A DNA stretch of 64,000 bases from Pseudomonas sp. 6D_7.1_Bac1. Its GTDB lineage: Bacteria > Pseudomonadota > Gammaproteobacteria > Pseudomonadales > Pseudomonadaceae. The DNA is taken from the NCBI RefSeq assembly GCF_025465945.1, contig NZ_JANLNW010000035.1, positions 88,733 through 152,732 of the forward strand, read 5' to 3'. The notes under the pieces were generated by a model. The model did not search any database, was not told where the DNA came from, and saw only the letters and a list, made by a program, of their open reading frames with translations. The first letter of the stretch is position 1. Each line of letters begins with the position of its first letter. Below, one piece after another: positions 20,134-28,819 of this stretch. The position numbers were made by a program, and so were the translations under genes.

Positions 20134-21372
20134 TTACGCCCGCGCAGGCACTGGCAAAGGCGAGGCCAGCAGGCGCTTGTCCAGCAGGCCCAGGCCTTCC
20201 TGGAAGAGTTGATTACTACGCTCGGTATCACCCAGCTGAGCCAGCAGGCGTGCGAGCTCGGCACAGGCCTCGGGGTTACGCTGAGCACGCAGGCTGCTTT
20301 CCAGATAGTCCCGCGCCTTGCCCCACAGGCTGCTTTGCAAACACAACCGCCCCAGCGTCAGCAGCAAGCTTGGGTCCCCGGGATGGTCCTTCAACCAACC
20401 CTCGGCCGTTTGCAGTTGCCGCGCCGGGTCGCTGCCACGCAGCAAGCCATACAGCCGCGCCAGATGGCTGTCATATTTACGCTTGAGCGCCCCACGCAGA
20501 ACGTCCTCGGCCTCGACCTCCGCACCCAATTGTCGCAACTGTTCGGCATAGGCCAGCACCAGCTGCGGCTCTTGGCGTTGAGCGGATGTCAGTTGTTGCC
20601 AGGCACGATTGAGCGCCTGCAAACCAACGGCGCCGTCTTCCTCCCGGCGAGCGGCCAATGTGAGGTTTTCACCCCAGGCCCGACGTTCCAGCTCCGCCAG
20701 CTCGCTGGTCGGCAAAACCTTGTCCTTGCGCAATTCAGGCAACAGGCGAATGACCGCCGACCAGTCGCCGCGCTGCGCAAGCAAACGTTGCAACTGACGC
20801 AAGACCTGAACGCTGTGAGGATGGCGTTCGTGCATGGCCTGAAGGGTTGTCAGCGCACCGTCGGTATCACCACGGTCAGTCTGTAACTGCGCGTGACTCA
20901 AGGCAATCGCCAACTCGGCCTGAGGCTGACGCTCCAGCGCACGCTCCAGCAGGCTGTCACTTTCGTCATAGTGGCCCTGCTCGTTCGCCGCTCGTGCCGC
21001 CCCCAGGTAATAGAGCAACGGCTGGCGTTCGGCTTCAGCGGCGCGAGACAAGTGACGCTGAGCGCTGGCCCAACGACCTTCAGCGAGGTCCAACTGACCG
21101 TGCTCGATCGCCACTTGCACACGACGACTGCGGTTGCGGTTCGACCATGGGTTGACCACACCACTGGAGGTGGTCACCAGCTCGATCAGCATCTTGATCC
21201 CCCACAGCACCAGCCAGATCACCGCCACCAGTGCCAGGGTCGCCCACAGGCTCGACTCGTAGCGGAAGGTCTTGTAGGCGATCAGTACGTAACCCGAGTG
21301 CTGGGCGATGGCCAACCCGAGCGCCCCGGCGGCGGCAATGACCAAAAAAACAATCACATAAAGTCGCTTCAT
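20134..21372 (-). CDS. hemY: Heme biosynthesis-associated protein HemY
   Basis: A 412-residue inner-membrane protein: two N-terminal hydrophobic segments (LYVIVFLVIAAAGALGLAIA and a second near residue 45) then a cytoplasmic or periplasmic TPR domain (for example LLYYLGAARAANEQGHYDESDSLLERAL). It is the gammaproteobacterial HemY, distinct from the Bacillus protoporphyrinogen oxidase of that name; its exact role in late heme synthesis is unsettled. The start overlaps the hemX stop by four bases, pointing to translational coupling in the hemC-hemD-hemX-hemY operon. Confidence 0.94.
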   Translation of the reverse strand: MKRLYVIVFLVIAAAGALGLAIAQHSGYVLIAYKTFRYESSLWATLALVAVIWLVLWGIKMLIELVTTSSGVVNPWSNRNRSRRVQVAIEHGQLDLAEGRWASAQRHLSRAAEAERQPLLYYLGAARAANEQGHYDESDSLLERALERQPQAELAIALSHAQLQTDRGDTDGALTTLQAMHERHPHSVQVLRQLQRLLAQRGDWSAVIRLLPELRKDKVLPTSELAELERRAWGENLTLAARREEDGAVGLQALNRAWQQLTSAQRQEPQLVLAYAEQLRQLGAEVEAEDVLRGALKRKYDSHLARLYGLLRGSDPARQLQTAEGWLKDHPGDPSLLLTLGRLCLQSSLWGKARDYLESSLRAQRNPEACAELARLLAQLGDTERSNQLFQEGLGLLDKRLLASPLPVPARA

Positions 21373-22505
21373 GGGCTGGTCCCCGGCGTAGTGCTCGCGG
21401 CAGACTTGGCGGCAGGCTTCACCGAATCCTCGGCACTGACGTTACGCCGCTCCAGGTAAGCCTGCACCGTGCTCAGGGTGGTTGCCAGGTCAGGCGTGAT
21501 GACCGTTACCGGTTGTTTACTCAACTCGGCAACCTGTTCGAGCATCACTTTGCTTTGCGGATTGTCCTGATTGAAGCTGCCCTTGAGCACATCCCGCGCC
21601 TCGGCCAGCGCTTGGGTATAGACCGGCGCCTGGCCGTTGAGCGCAGCCCATTGCGCTTGTTCAAGCGCCAGGCCCAGAGCCAGGCGGACCTGAGTCAGGC
21701 TTTGCCCTGCGAGCAATGGGCGGATGTTTTTATCGGCGTTGAAATCGATACGAATGTAGCGCGAGACCTGATCCCACCATTGCGCCCAGCGACTGGCGCC
21801 ATCGCCGTCGGAGGTCAGGCTCGATAGCGAATCGCGCTCATGAAACTCGGGGGCCAGCTCGCTGAGTTCGACCACTTGATCACGCAGGGCCCCCAGCTGC
21901 AGGAACAACCCGGTACGGTCTGGTTGCTCGGTACTGCGTAGCGCTGCAAGACTTTTTGCAATTTGCTCGCGGGCAGCGAAAGAGCCCGGGTCATTTTGCT
22001 CCCGGAGGATTTCATCAGCACCTTGCACCAGCGCCTGAGCGCTGCTGATGTCCTGCAAGGCAGACAGACGCAAACTGGCCAGACGCAGCAAGTGTTCGGC
22101 TTCGGCCAAACGCCAATCCTTGCGGCTGGCGCCCAGAACGGTTTCCAGACGCTGACTCAAGCGCTGCTGATCGCCCTGCAACTGGGTCACCAGGCGTCGC
22201 CGGTCTTCCAGCTCATCGGCAGGCGGTAATTGCTCAAGCCGTGCCGTCAGACGCTGCTCATTGAGCTTGAGACTTTGCGCCTGATCGTTCAGGGCCTGTA
22301 ACTGCCCCAGTTGTTGCTGGTTGTTGGCTTGCAGACTACGCACCTGCCAGATCCCCCAACCGCCAGCGGCAACACCCGCGGTCCCCAGCAACAACGCCAG
22401 GATAGCCAGCCCGTTGCCACGGCGCGGCTCAGGGCTCTTCACAGTTTCAACCGGCGCATCGGGCGCAGGCTGGACGCCATCTTTTGGCAAGGCTGTTTCG
22501 CTCAC
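21369..22505 (-). CDS. hemX: HemX, membrane protein of heme operon
   Basis: A 378-residue protein often labelled uroporphyrinogen-III C-methyltransferase, although it has no recognisable methyltransferase domain. It shows a short Pro-rich cytoplasmic head, one transmembrane helix (residues about 32-52, LAILALLLGTAGVAAGGWGIW), a coiled coil (about 55-130) and a helical periplasmic domain (YIRIDFNADKNIRPLL). It starts 16 bases after hemD and overlaps hemY by four bases. The role is unknown; its place in the operon implies a structural part in tetrapyrrole synthesis. Confidence 0.93.
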   Translation of the reverse strand: MSETALPKDGVQPAPDAPVETVKSPEPRRGNGLAILALLLGTAGVAAGGWGIWQVRSLQANNQQQLGQLQALNDQAQSLKLNEQRLTARLEQLPPADELEDRRRLVTQLQGDQQRLSQRLETVLGASRKDWRLAEAEHLLRLASLRLSALQDISSAQALVQGADEILREQNDPGSFAAREQIAKSLAALRSTEQPDRTGLFLQLGALRDQVVELSELAPEFHERDSLSSLTSDGDGASRWAQWWDQVSRYIRIDFNADKNIRPLLAGQSLTQVRLALGLALEQAQWAALNGQAPVYTQALAEARDVLKGSFNQDNPQSKVMLEQVAELSKQPVTVITPDLATTLSTVQAYLERRNVSAEDSVKPAAKSAASTTPGTSP

Positions 22506-22521
22506 GTATCCATCCTTTGCA

Positions 22522-23286
22522 TTAGAGAACGGGCCGGGTTTCCCGCAACACCGTTAGCAAAGCCGAGGCACTGGCGCCACGGCAATCCACAACTGTTTGG
22601 GCGCCTGCGGCCAGCGCCATCTCGGCTACCCGAGGGCTTGGAACAAACAATGGCAACCGCGCCAACTCAGGCCAGGCACTGCCCGCCAATTGGCGCAGGT
22701 GCTCAAAACCCTGTCCACTGCTGACCACCAGGCCGTTCAAGCGTTCCGATTCAATCCGCTCAGGCAGTGCCCCCTCGGCATACTGCGGTAAGCCGCGACG
22801 GTACAATTCCAGGTAATCGACACTAGCACCTTGCTCGCGTAAACGCTCTGCGAGCAGTTCACGCCCACCCTCGCCGCGCATGATCAACACACGAGCGTCA
22901 GGTCGTGCGATAGCCTCGCGCATTTGCGGTAGTTCAAGCAATGCTTCGCTGTCATCGCCCTCATGGGGGCAGCTCACCTCGAGGCCATAATCCGTCAGGA
23001 TCTGCGCTGTCGCCGCGCCTACCGTGAACCAGCTCTGGATCGGTGGCTGCGGCCAATACCGGCCGACCAGATCCAGCCCGATCCGCGCGGCCGGCTTGCT
23101 CACTACTATCACTGCGCAATAGTGGTCCAGCGCCAGAATCATCGCCTGCTGTGTATCAGAAATTGGCAGCGGTTGAATATCCAGCAACGGCAGGCTGCTG
23201 CTGAACACTCCGGCCTCAGCCAGAACGGTCGACAGTGCCGCCGACTCATCGCTTGGGCGCGTCAGCAGCAAGCGCCAACCCGTCAC
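22522..23286 (-). CDS. hemD: Uroporphyrinogen-III synthase
   Basis: Closes the linear hydroxymethylbilane with inversion of ring D to give uroporphyrinogen III. The 254-residue protein has the two-lobed HemD fold: N-terminal [20 protein letters not shown], and a later [32 protein letters not shown] block near residue 130. HemD sequences vary widely, so the operon position (four-base overlap with hemC) is part of the evidence. Confidence 0.94.
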   Translation of the reverse strand: MTGWRLLLTRPSDESAALSTVLAEAGVFSSSLPLLDIQPLPISDTQQAMILALDHYCAVIVVSKPAARIGLDLVGRYWPQPPIQSWFTVGAATAQILTDYGLEVSCPHEGDDSEALLELPQMREAIARPDARVLIMRGEGGRELLAERLREQGASVDYLELYRRGLPQYAEGALPERIESERLNGLVVSSGQGFEHLRQLAGSAWPELARLPLFVPSPRVAEMALAAGAQTVVDCRGASASALLTVLRETRPVL

Positions 23287-24224
23287 TCCGGATCGGCCTC
23301 GCCGTAGACCGCGCGCAGAATCTCGTCGGCACCCTGCGCCAACAAGTCTTCAGCCACCTGAACACCCAGCGCCGCGGCCGCGCTTTGCGGACCACGAACC
23401 TCGGCAGTCAGCAGCAGGCCACCCTTCGGATCACCCACCAGGCCACGCAGCCAGATTTGCTCGCCTTCGAGCACCGCATAGCAAGCAATCGGCACCTGAC
23501 AGCCGCCATTCAAATGCTTGTTGAGCGCACGCTCGGCGGTGACCCGCGTGGCAGTGTCCTGGTGATGCAGAGGAGCAAGCAGTGCGTGAATTCCAGTGTC
23601 AGCGCTACGGCATTCGATACCGACCGCACCCTGACCACCCGCGGGAAGACTGTCTTCGACACTGATCGAAGAGCGGATGCGGTCTTCGAAGCCCAGGCGA
23701 ATCAGACCGGCTGCCGCGAGGATGATCGCGTCGTACTCACCCGCATCGAGCTTGGCCAGGCGCGTGTTGACGTTGCCGCGCAGAAAGCGGATTTGCAGGT
23801 CCGGGCGACGGGTCAGCAGTTGTGCCTGGCGACGCAGGCTGGAAGTACCGACCACGCTGCCCTGAGGCAGTTCGTCGAGGCTGGCATAGGTATTGGAAAC
23901 AAAGGCATCGCGCGGGTCTTCACGCTCGCAGATGCAAAACAGACCCAGGCCTTCAGGGAAGTCCATCGGTACGTCTTTCATCGAGTGCACGGCAATGTCG
24001 GCTTCGTTTTCGAGCAGCGCGGTTTCCAGCTCTTTGACGAACAGGCCCTTGCCACCGATTTTCGACAGCGGCGAGTCGAGCAGCTTGTCACCGCGACTGA
24101 CCATAGGCACCAGTGTCACGACCAGCCCCGGGTGGGCTTGTACCAGACGAGCTTTGACGTATTCGGCCTGCCACAAGGCCAAGGCACTTTTGCGGGTAGC
24201 GATGCGGATTTCGCGAGGGGACAT
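23283..24224 (-). CDS. hemC: Hydroxymethylbilane synthase (porphobilinogen deaminase)
   Basis: Polymerises four porphobilinogens to hydroxymethylbilane. The 313-residue protein begins with [20 protein letters not shown], and the dipyrromethane-cofactor cysteine is in [12 protein letters not shown] (about residue 242). Arginines of the substrate channel are present in [19 protein letters not shown] and LRGNVNTRL. First gene of the heme operon, overlapping hemD by four bases, downstream of algR on the same strand. Confidence 0.97.
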   Translation of the reverse strand: MSPREIRIATRKSALALWQAEYVKARLVQAHPGLVVTLVPMVSRGDKLLDSPLSKIGGKGLFVKELETALLENEADIAVHSMKDVPMDFPEGLGLFCICEREDPRDAFVSNTYASLDELPQGSVVGTSSLRRQAQLLTRRPDLQIRFLRGNVNTRLAKLDAGEYDAIILAAAGLIRLGFEDRIRSSISVEDSLPAGGQGAVGIECRSADTGIHALLAPLHHQDTATRVTAERALNKHLNGGCQVPIACYAVLEGEQIWLRGLVGDPKGGLLLTAEVRGPQSAAAALGVQVAEDLLAQGADEILRAVYGEADPE

Positions 24225-24362
24225 GGATCAATCCGTACTGAATAGATACAGCGGATAATAACAGCTCAGCCAAATCCGCTTTGACTTGTATCAGAAACAG
24301 CGTGGCCTCCCTGGCCTCACCTGTCCAGCAAAGGAGAGTGAAATCCGCGTGCGAACAGCGGG

Positions 24363-25109
24363 CTAAAGCTGTTGCATCATCTTGCGCACACCTGCGACAT
24401 GACGTCGGCTGACAATCAGTGCGTCACCGTTAAGGCCTTTGAGAAACAGCTGGAAGTGCCCGAGTGGCGTGCGCTGCAACCGCTCGATACGCTCACGGGC
24501 CACCAGTGCATTGCGGTGAATACGCACGAACCGGTCGCCAAATTCGTCTTCGAGGGCTTTCAATGGCTCGTCCAGCAGGACCTCGCCACCTTCGTGACGC
24601 AAGGTCACGTATTTATGGTCAGCGATGAAGTAGACCACTTGACCCAACGGGATCAGTTCGATGCCTTTGCGCGTTCGCGCACTGATATGGCTACGAGGAC
24701 CGTTGCCGCTTTCTGCCGCCGGCCGGGTCAGCGCCGCGAGCTGGACGCGGTTGGGGCGCTCGGCTTTTTTCAGGGCGTCGAGCAGCTGCTCCGAACGCAC
24801 CGGTTTAACCAGATAGCCCACCGCACTGGTTTGCAGGGCGTCCAGGGCAAACTCATCCTGGGCCGTACAAAACACCACCGTCGGTGGCGTCTCGCGTTCA
24901 CACAGCCTTGCAGCGACTTGCAGACCGTCGAGGCCAGGCATGCGGATGTCGAGCAGCACGATATCGGGCTTCAGGCTGTCGATCAGGGTCAATGCCTCAT
25001 CGCCATTGGTGGCGCTGGGCTCCAGAACACTGTATCCCTCGAGCTCGCCGACCATACGGCTCAGGCGCTCGCGGGCTTGGGGTTCGTCATCAACGATCAG
25101 GACATTCAT
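24363..25109 (-). CDS. algR: LytTR-type response regulator AlgR
   Basis: A 248-residue regulator, the same length as P. aeruginosa AlgR. The receiver domain (1-120) keeps its acidic pocket (DDE at 7-9), phospho-acceptor Asp54 in VLLDIRMPG, and the KPVR lysine. The C-terminal LytTR DNA-binding domain (about 145-248) has the VYFIADHKYVTLRH and FVRIHRNALVARERI strands. AlgR controls alginate, twitching, rhamnolipid and other virulence-type genes in P. aeruginosa. The start is the ATG at 25109, which overlaps the stop of the upstream algZ remnant (ATGA). Its usual partner kinase gene is no longer intact here. Confidence 0.95.
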   Translation of the reverse strand: MNVLIVDDEPQARERLSRMVGELEGYSVLEPSATNGDEALTLIDSLKPDIVLLDIRMPGLDGLQVAARLCERETPPTVVFCTAQDEFALDALQTSAVGYLVKPVRSEQLLDALKKAERPNRVQLAALTRPAAESGNGPRSHISARTRKGIELIPLGQVVYFIADHKYVTLRHEGGEVLLDEPLKALEDEFGDRFVRIHRNALVARERIERLQRTPLGHFQLFLKGLNGDALIVSRRHVAGVRKMMQQL

Positions 25110-25493
25110 ATTGCGCTGGATTCCTGCGTGAGTCTCGCACAAGGATAGCGTAGACAGGTGAAGTGACGTCCGTCACCGCGATCCACGCTAAGACTAGCGC
25201 GAGCGCCAAAAAGTGCCGCACGTCGGATTGCAATATTTACCGGTGCCTGCGCAGTTCCGTTCGAAACCAGCCGCGGCGTGGCGTCACCGTAGGGATTGCT
25301 GATACACAATATGAACACCTCCCCCTTCTCTTATAGTCGGCTTCGACATTGACCGTAGCGCGCTTTGCATCAACGCGGATGAGGCCCGGCACATGATCGA
25401 CAATTGTGCTGACCCTCAAGTCCAACTGTAGACGTTTGCCGCGACGAAAGTGCTCATTTGACAAATATCGTTGCGTAATCGCAACGGCAGCCC
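25106..25493 (-). pseudogene. algZ: Truncated, frameshifted remnant of sensor kinase algZ/fimS
   Basis: On the minus strand, two reading frames together give the C-terminal end of a LytS/AlgZ-type histidine kinase. The upstream frame (about 25493 to 25330) reads [20 protein letters not shown], then VPGLI and VNVEADYK. The downstream frame (about 25328 to 25106) reads GEVFILCISNPYGDATP, then ALFGARASLSVDRGDGRHF and YPCARLTQE before the stop. A one- or two-base indel near 25325-25335 separates them. The N-box region (LQPL-ENA-HG) expected after VPGLI is missing, as are the membrane domain and the H-box. The stop still overlaps the algR ATG, as in an intact algZ-algR pair. Only about 130 of roughly 350 codons survive. 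Confidence 0.72.
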
Positions 25494-25541
25494 TTTGAGT
25501 ATGGCCGGTCAAATAAGAAAAAAACGTATCGACCAGTGTCG

Positions 25542-25569
25542 CCGACAGGATTGGCAACCCTGTTATTAT
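25542..25569 (+). promoter_or_regulatory. Candidate argH promoter
   Basis: CCGACA (25542-25547), 16-base spacer, TATTAT (25564-25569), about 50 bases before the argH ATG. The -35 matches the consensus at four of six positions. Confidence 0.45.
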
Positions 25570-25619
25570 CCGCGGCAGGTTTTTACGCCATTTTCCTTCA
25601 GCCGATCACGAGCGAATTC

Positions 25620-27014
25620 ATGAGCACTGACAAGACCAATCAGTCCTGGGGCGGCCGCTTCAGTGAGCCCGTCGACGCCTTCGTCGCCCGCTTCACCGCC
25701 TCCGTCACTTTCGACCAGCGCCTCTATCGTCACGACATCATGGGTTCCGTCGCCCACGCCACCATGCTGGCCAAGGTCGGCGTGCTGACCGATGCCGAAC
25801 GCGACAGCATCATCGATGGCCTGAAGAACATTCAGAGCGAAATCGAGGCCGGCACCTTCGACTGGCGCATCGACCTTGAAGACGTGCACATGAACATCGA
25901 AGCGCGCCTGACCGACCGCATTGGTGTCACCGGCAAGAAGCTGCACACCGGCCGCAGCCGTAACGACCAGGTGGCGACCGATATCCGCCTGTGGCTGCGT
26001 GACGAGATCGACCTGATCCTGGGCGAAATCACCCGCCTGCAAAAAGGTCTGCTGGAGCAGGCAGAGCGCGAATCCGGCACCATCATGCCCGGCTTCACCC
26101 ACCTGCAAACCGCACAGCCGGTGACCTTCGGTCATCACATGCTGGCCTGGTTCGAAATGCTCAGTCGCGACTACGAGCGTCTGGTCGATTGCCGCAAGCG
26201 CACCAACCGCATGCCGCTGGGCAGCGCCGCACTGGCCGGTACCACCTACCCGATCGACCGCGAGCTGACCGCCCAACTGCTGGGTTTCGACGCTGTGGGC
26301 GGCAACTCGCTGGACAACGTGTCGGATCGCGACTTCGCCATCGAATTCTGCTCGGCCGCGAGCATCGCGATGATGCACCTGTCGCGCTTCTCCGAAGAGC
26401 TGGTGCTGTGGACCAGTGCGCAGTTCCAGTTCATCGATCTGCCTGATCGTTTCTGCACCGGCAGTTCGATCATGCCGCAAAAGAAAAACCCTGACGTCCC
26501 GGAACTGGTACGCGGTAAAAGCGGCCGGGTGTTCGGCGCGCTGATGGGCCTGCTGACCCTGATGAAAGGCCAGCCACTGGCCTACAACAAGGACAACCAG
26601 GAAGACAAGGAACCGCTGTTCGACGCCGCCGATACTTTGCGCGACTCGTTGCGGGCCTTTGCCGACATGATCCCGGCGATCAAGCCAAAGCACGCCATCA
26701 TGCGTGAAGCGGCACTGCGCGGTTTCTCCACGGCGACCGACCTGGCTGACTATCTGGTACGCCGCGGCCTGCCGTTCCGCGACTGCCACGAAATCGTCGG
26801 TCACGCCGTGAAGTACGGCGTGGAAACCGGCAAGGACCTGGCGGAGATGAGCCTGGAAGAACTGCGCAAGTTCAGTGACCAGATCGAGCAGGACGTGTTT
26901 GCCGTTCTGACGCTGGAAGGCTCGGTGAATGCCCGTAACCACATCGGCGGCACCGCGCCGGCGCAGGTGAAGGCCGCTGTGGTTCGCGGCCAGGCGCTGC
27001 TGAACAACCGCTAA
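25620..27014 (+). CDS. argH: Argininosuccinate lyase
   Basis: Cleaves argininosuccinate to arginine and fumarate, last step of arginine synthesis. 464 residues from the ATG at 25620 ([17 protein letters not shown]), the same length as P. aeruginosa ArgH; the longer open frame begins inside the promoter. Fumarase/aspartase superfamily signatures are clear: [13 protein letters not shown], the [10 protein letters not shown] loop, and the flexible catalytic [12 protein letters not shown]. It diverges from algR and the algZ remnant, and a REP doublet follows. Confidence 0.97.
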   Translation: MSTDKTNQSWGGRFSEPVDAFVARFTASVTFDQRLYRHDIMGSVAHATMLAKVGVLTDAERDSIIDGLKNIQSEIEAGTFDWRIDLEDVHMNIEARLTDRIGVTGKKLHTGRSRNDQVATDIRLWLRDEIDLILGEITRLQKGLLEQAERESGTIMPGFTHLQTAQPVTFGHHMLAWFEMLSRDYERLVDCRKRTNRMPLGSAALAGTTYPIDRELTAQLLGFDAVGGNSLDNVSDRDFAIEFCSAASIAMMHLSRFSEELVLWTSAQFQFIDLPDRFCTGSSIMPQKKNPDVPELVRGKSGRVFGALMGLLTLMKGQPLAYNKDNQEDKEPLFDAADTLRDSLRAFADMIPAIKPKHAIMREAALRGFSTATDLADYLVRRGLPFRDCHEIVGHAVKYGVETGKDLAEMSLEELRKFSDQIEQDVFAVLTLEGSVNARNHIGGTAPAQVKAAVVRGQALLNNR

Positions 27015-27019
27015 AAAGC

Positions 27020-27093
27020 ATCGCGAGCAGGCTCGCTCCCACAGGGCTTAGTGTGTGAACACGATCCAGTGTGGGAGCGAGCCTGCTCGCGAT
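27020..27093. repeat. REP doublet, outward type
   Basis: Reverse copy (27020-27043) then forward copy (27070-27093) of the same REP with a 26-base loop. Lies between argH and the convergent GST gene and may act as their shared transcript end. Confidence 0.93.
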
Positions 27094-27118
27094 GACTGAC
27101 TTCAGATCACTACAAGAC

Positions 27119-27781
27119 TTACTTTTTGGCGGCAATCATCTCCAAAAACGCCGGCATCGCCGCGTCCCTGTCTGCCGCAATGCGCTTGGCATGCGGTGTC
27201 TGGTCCAGTTGCTCAAGCAATGCCTTGGCCATCGGCAACTCGGCCAGCAGATCCAGATCGAAGAGCTTTTTAGCGACCGCGCAGGCCGGGTTGAGGCTGT
27301 ACAGGAAGTACAGATCCGCCACGCTCAGGGTTACGCCCGCCACATACGGCGCGAACTTGCCATGACGTCCCAGCGAAGCGATCCCCAGCAGCAGCTCGGT
27401 CTTGGCTTTCTCCTTGATCGCTTCCGGTACCTGCATGCCGAAGAAGGCCTCGGCGAAACACGCGCGCGCCGGCAGTTCGATGTACAGCTCGATTTCCTTG
27501 GCCAGCGCCAGCACCTGAGCCCGCTCGAACGGTGTTTTGGGCAGCAGAGAAGGGCCTGACTGGCTGTCTTCGAGGTACTGGAGAATCACGCTGGTCTCGT
27601 TGATGAAACCTTGCTCGACGCCCAGTACCGGGATCTTGCCGCGCGGGCTGATGGCCAGCGCTTCAGGGCTTTGACCGGCGTAAAACGGTACCTCCTCAAA
27701 GGGCAGGCCCTTCTCCAGCAACGCGTGTTTGACCATGTTGTAGTAGTTACTGACGCAAAATCCATAAAGCTTGAGCATCAC
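27119..27781 (-). CDS. Glutathione S-transferase family protein
   Basis: A 220-residue cytosolic GST-like protein. N-terminal thioredoxin-fold domain (about 1-78, MLKLYGFCVSNYYNMVKHALLEKGLPFEEV, with the cis-proline region GKIPVLGVEQGFINETSVILQYLED), then the helical C-terminal domain. The active-site residue may be Ser or Cys in the FCVSNYY turn. The substrate is unknown. A stand-alone gene. Confidence 0.9.
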   Translation of the reverse strand: MMLKLYGFCVSNYYNMVKHALLEKGLPFEEVPFYAGQSPEALAISPRGKIPVLGVEQGFINETSVILQYLEDSQSGPSLLPKTPFERAQVLALAKEIELYIELPARACFAEAFFGMQVPEAIKEKAKTELLLGIASLGRHGKFAPYVAGVTLSVADLYFLYSLNPACAVAKKLFDLDLLAELPMAKALLEQLDQTPHAKRIAADRDAAMPAFLEMIAAKK

Positions 27782-27904
27782 AAAGCCTCCAAGGCCATGC
27801 AGGGGGTTGGCAGCGACTGTTATAGAACGTCAGGGGAACTCTCGCCAGCAGCATCACACGACTGAATGCAGGTAAACTGGCGACCTTTCCTTGAGGAGCC
27901 TGCC

Positions 27905-28204
27905 ATGAGCGAGCCAATCCACGGCACCAACAAAGACGACGATATCGACGAAGAAGAGTTCGCCGAAACCACCCTGATCGAAGCGATCGAGAACCAGATC
28001 GAAAGCGACAACCCGCCAGCGGCCAAGGCAACGTTCAACAAACTGACCCTGGTCGGTTACGAGCGTGAAGAAATCCTGCAATTGATGGCCCATGTGCTGG
28101 CCGTTGAAATCGACGCCATCCTCGAAGAAGACCGTGCATTCAATACCGAGTGGTATGAAACCGCGTTGCGCGCACTGCCAGAGTTGCCGCCAGAAAAGAA
28201 ATAA
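27905..28204 (+). CDS. Conserved small acidic protein, unknown function
   Basis: A 99-residue, strongly acidic protein (N-terminal KDDDIDEEEFAE and ILEEDRAF) with predicted helices (TLIEAIENQIES, EEILQLMAHVLAVEIDAIL). No cysteines, no signal peptide and no membrane segment. I do not recognise a named domain. GAGGAG lies eight bases upstream of the ATG at 27905, which decides the start over an in-frame ATG 39 bases earlier. Codon use matches its neighbours, so it looks like a real, vertically inherited Pseudomonas gene. Confidence 0.75.
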   Translation: MSEPIHGTNKDDDIDEEEFAETTLIEAIENQIESDNPPAAKATFNKLTLVGYEREEILQLMAHVLAVEIDAILEEDRAFNTEWYETALRALPELPPEKK

Positions 28205-28234
28205 CCCCCCTATCGCGTGGGCGCAGCTCTTCTG

Positions 28235-28263
28235 GTGGCAAGGGGGCTTGCTCCCTTGCCACA
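28235..28263. repeat. Single hairpin repeat, second REP family
   Basis: A near-perfect palindrome GTGGCAAGGG-GGCTTGC-TCCCTTGCCAC, related in form to, but different from, the main REP family. Lies 30 bases after the small acidic gene and may terminate its transcript. Confidence 0.7.
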
Positions 28264-28389
28264 CATGCTGCGCCTACAGGCACGTTCTACTACCTGCGAC
28301 GAAAAGCTCTAAGCCAGCACTGGACAGCTCGCCCGAGTGCGTTCACCTTAGGGGCGCTGTCGTCTATTCCTAGAAAGTCTGGAGTCCTT

Positions 28390-28635
28390 ATGTCGCTTAC
28401 CCCTGAGCTGGTTGCCGAACTGGAAATCCTTGCACTCTTCAACCTGGACAGTTCCCAGGAAGGTTTGAAAATTCATCAGACCGCTGCCCCGAAAGCCATT
28501 GCCGCCGCACAACGCCTGTTCGACAAAGAGTTGATCACCCAGCCCGATGGCGGTTATCTGACCAGCCTGGGCCGTGACGCAGCGCAAAATGTGCAGACCG
28601 TGCTGACCATTCTGTCCGTCGAAGAAACCGCATAA
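28390..28635 (+). CDS. TIGR02647 family protein
   Basis: An 81-residue soluble protein starting MSLTPELVAELEILALFNLD, matching the TIGR02647 family of short gammaproteobacterial proteins. The layout (helices, then KELITQPDGGYLTSLGRDAA) resembles a winged-helix wing, so DNA binding is often suggested, but nothing is proven. GGAG precedes the ATG by six bases. Stand-alone between the acidic protein and cyaA. Confidence 0.85.
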   Translation: MSLTPELVAELEILALFNLDSSQEGLKIHQTAAPKAIAAAQRLFDKELITQPDGGYLTSLGRDAAQNVQTVLTILSVEETA

Positions 28636-28819
28636 CCGCTGCCATACAGCCCACGGAAACCCCTGCTACGGGATTTCCGCGGGCAGACTGTCGCCCGCCG
28701 ATAGAAATTTGACGCCAAAAACCAAAAATCAGCTTAAAAGTCCTGAGCATGAGGCTGTAAACTGCCCGTCGCCCTGAGACTTTCCCACGTTCGAGCATTG
28801 CGAGCCGGTTTGAGCTGAC

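Noticed and set aside
25536..25619. N-terminal extension of argH
   Set aside because: The extra 28 codons lie on the candidate promoter and are absent from ArgH of the usual 464 residues.
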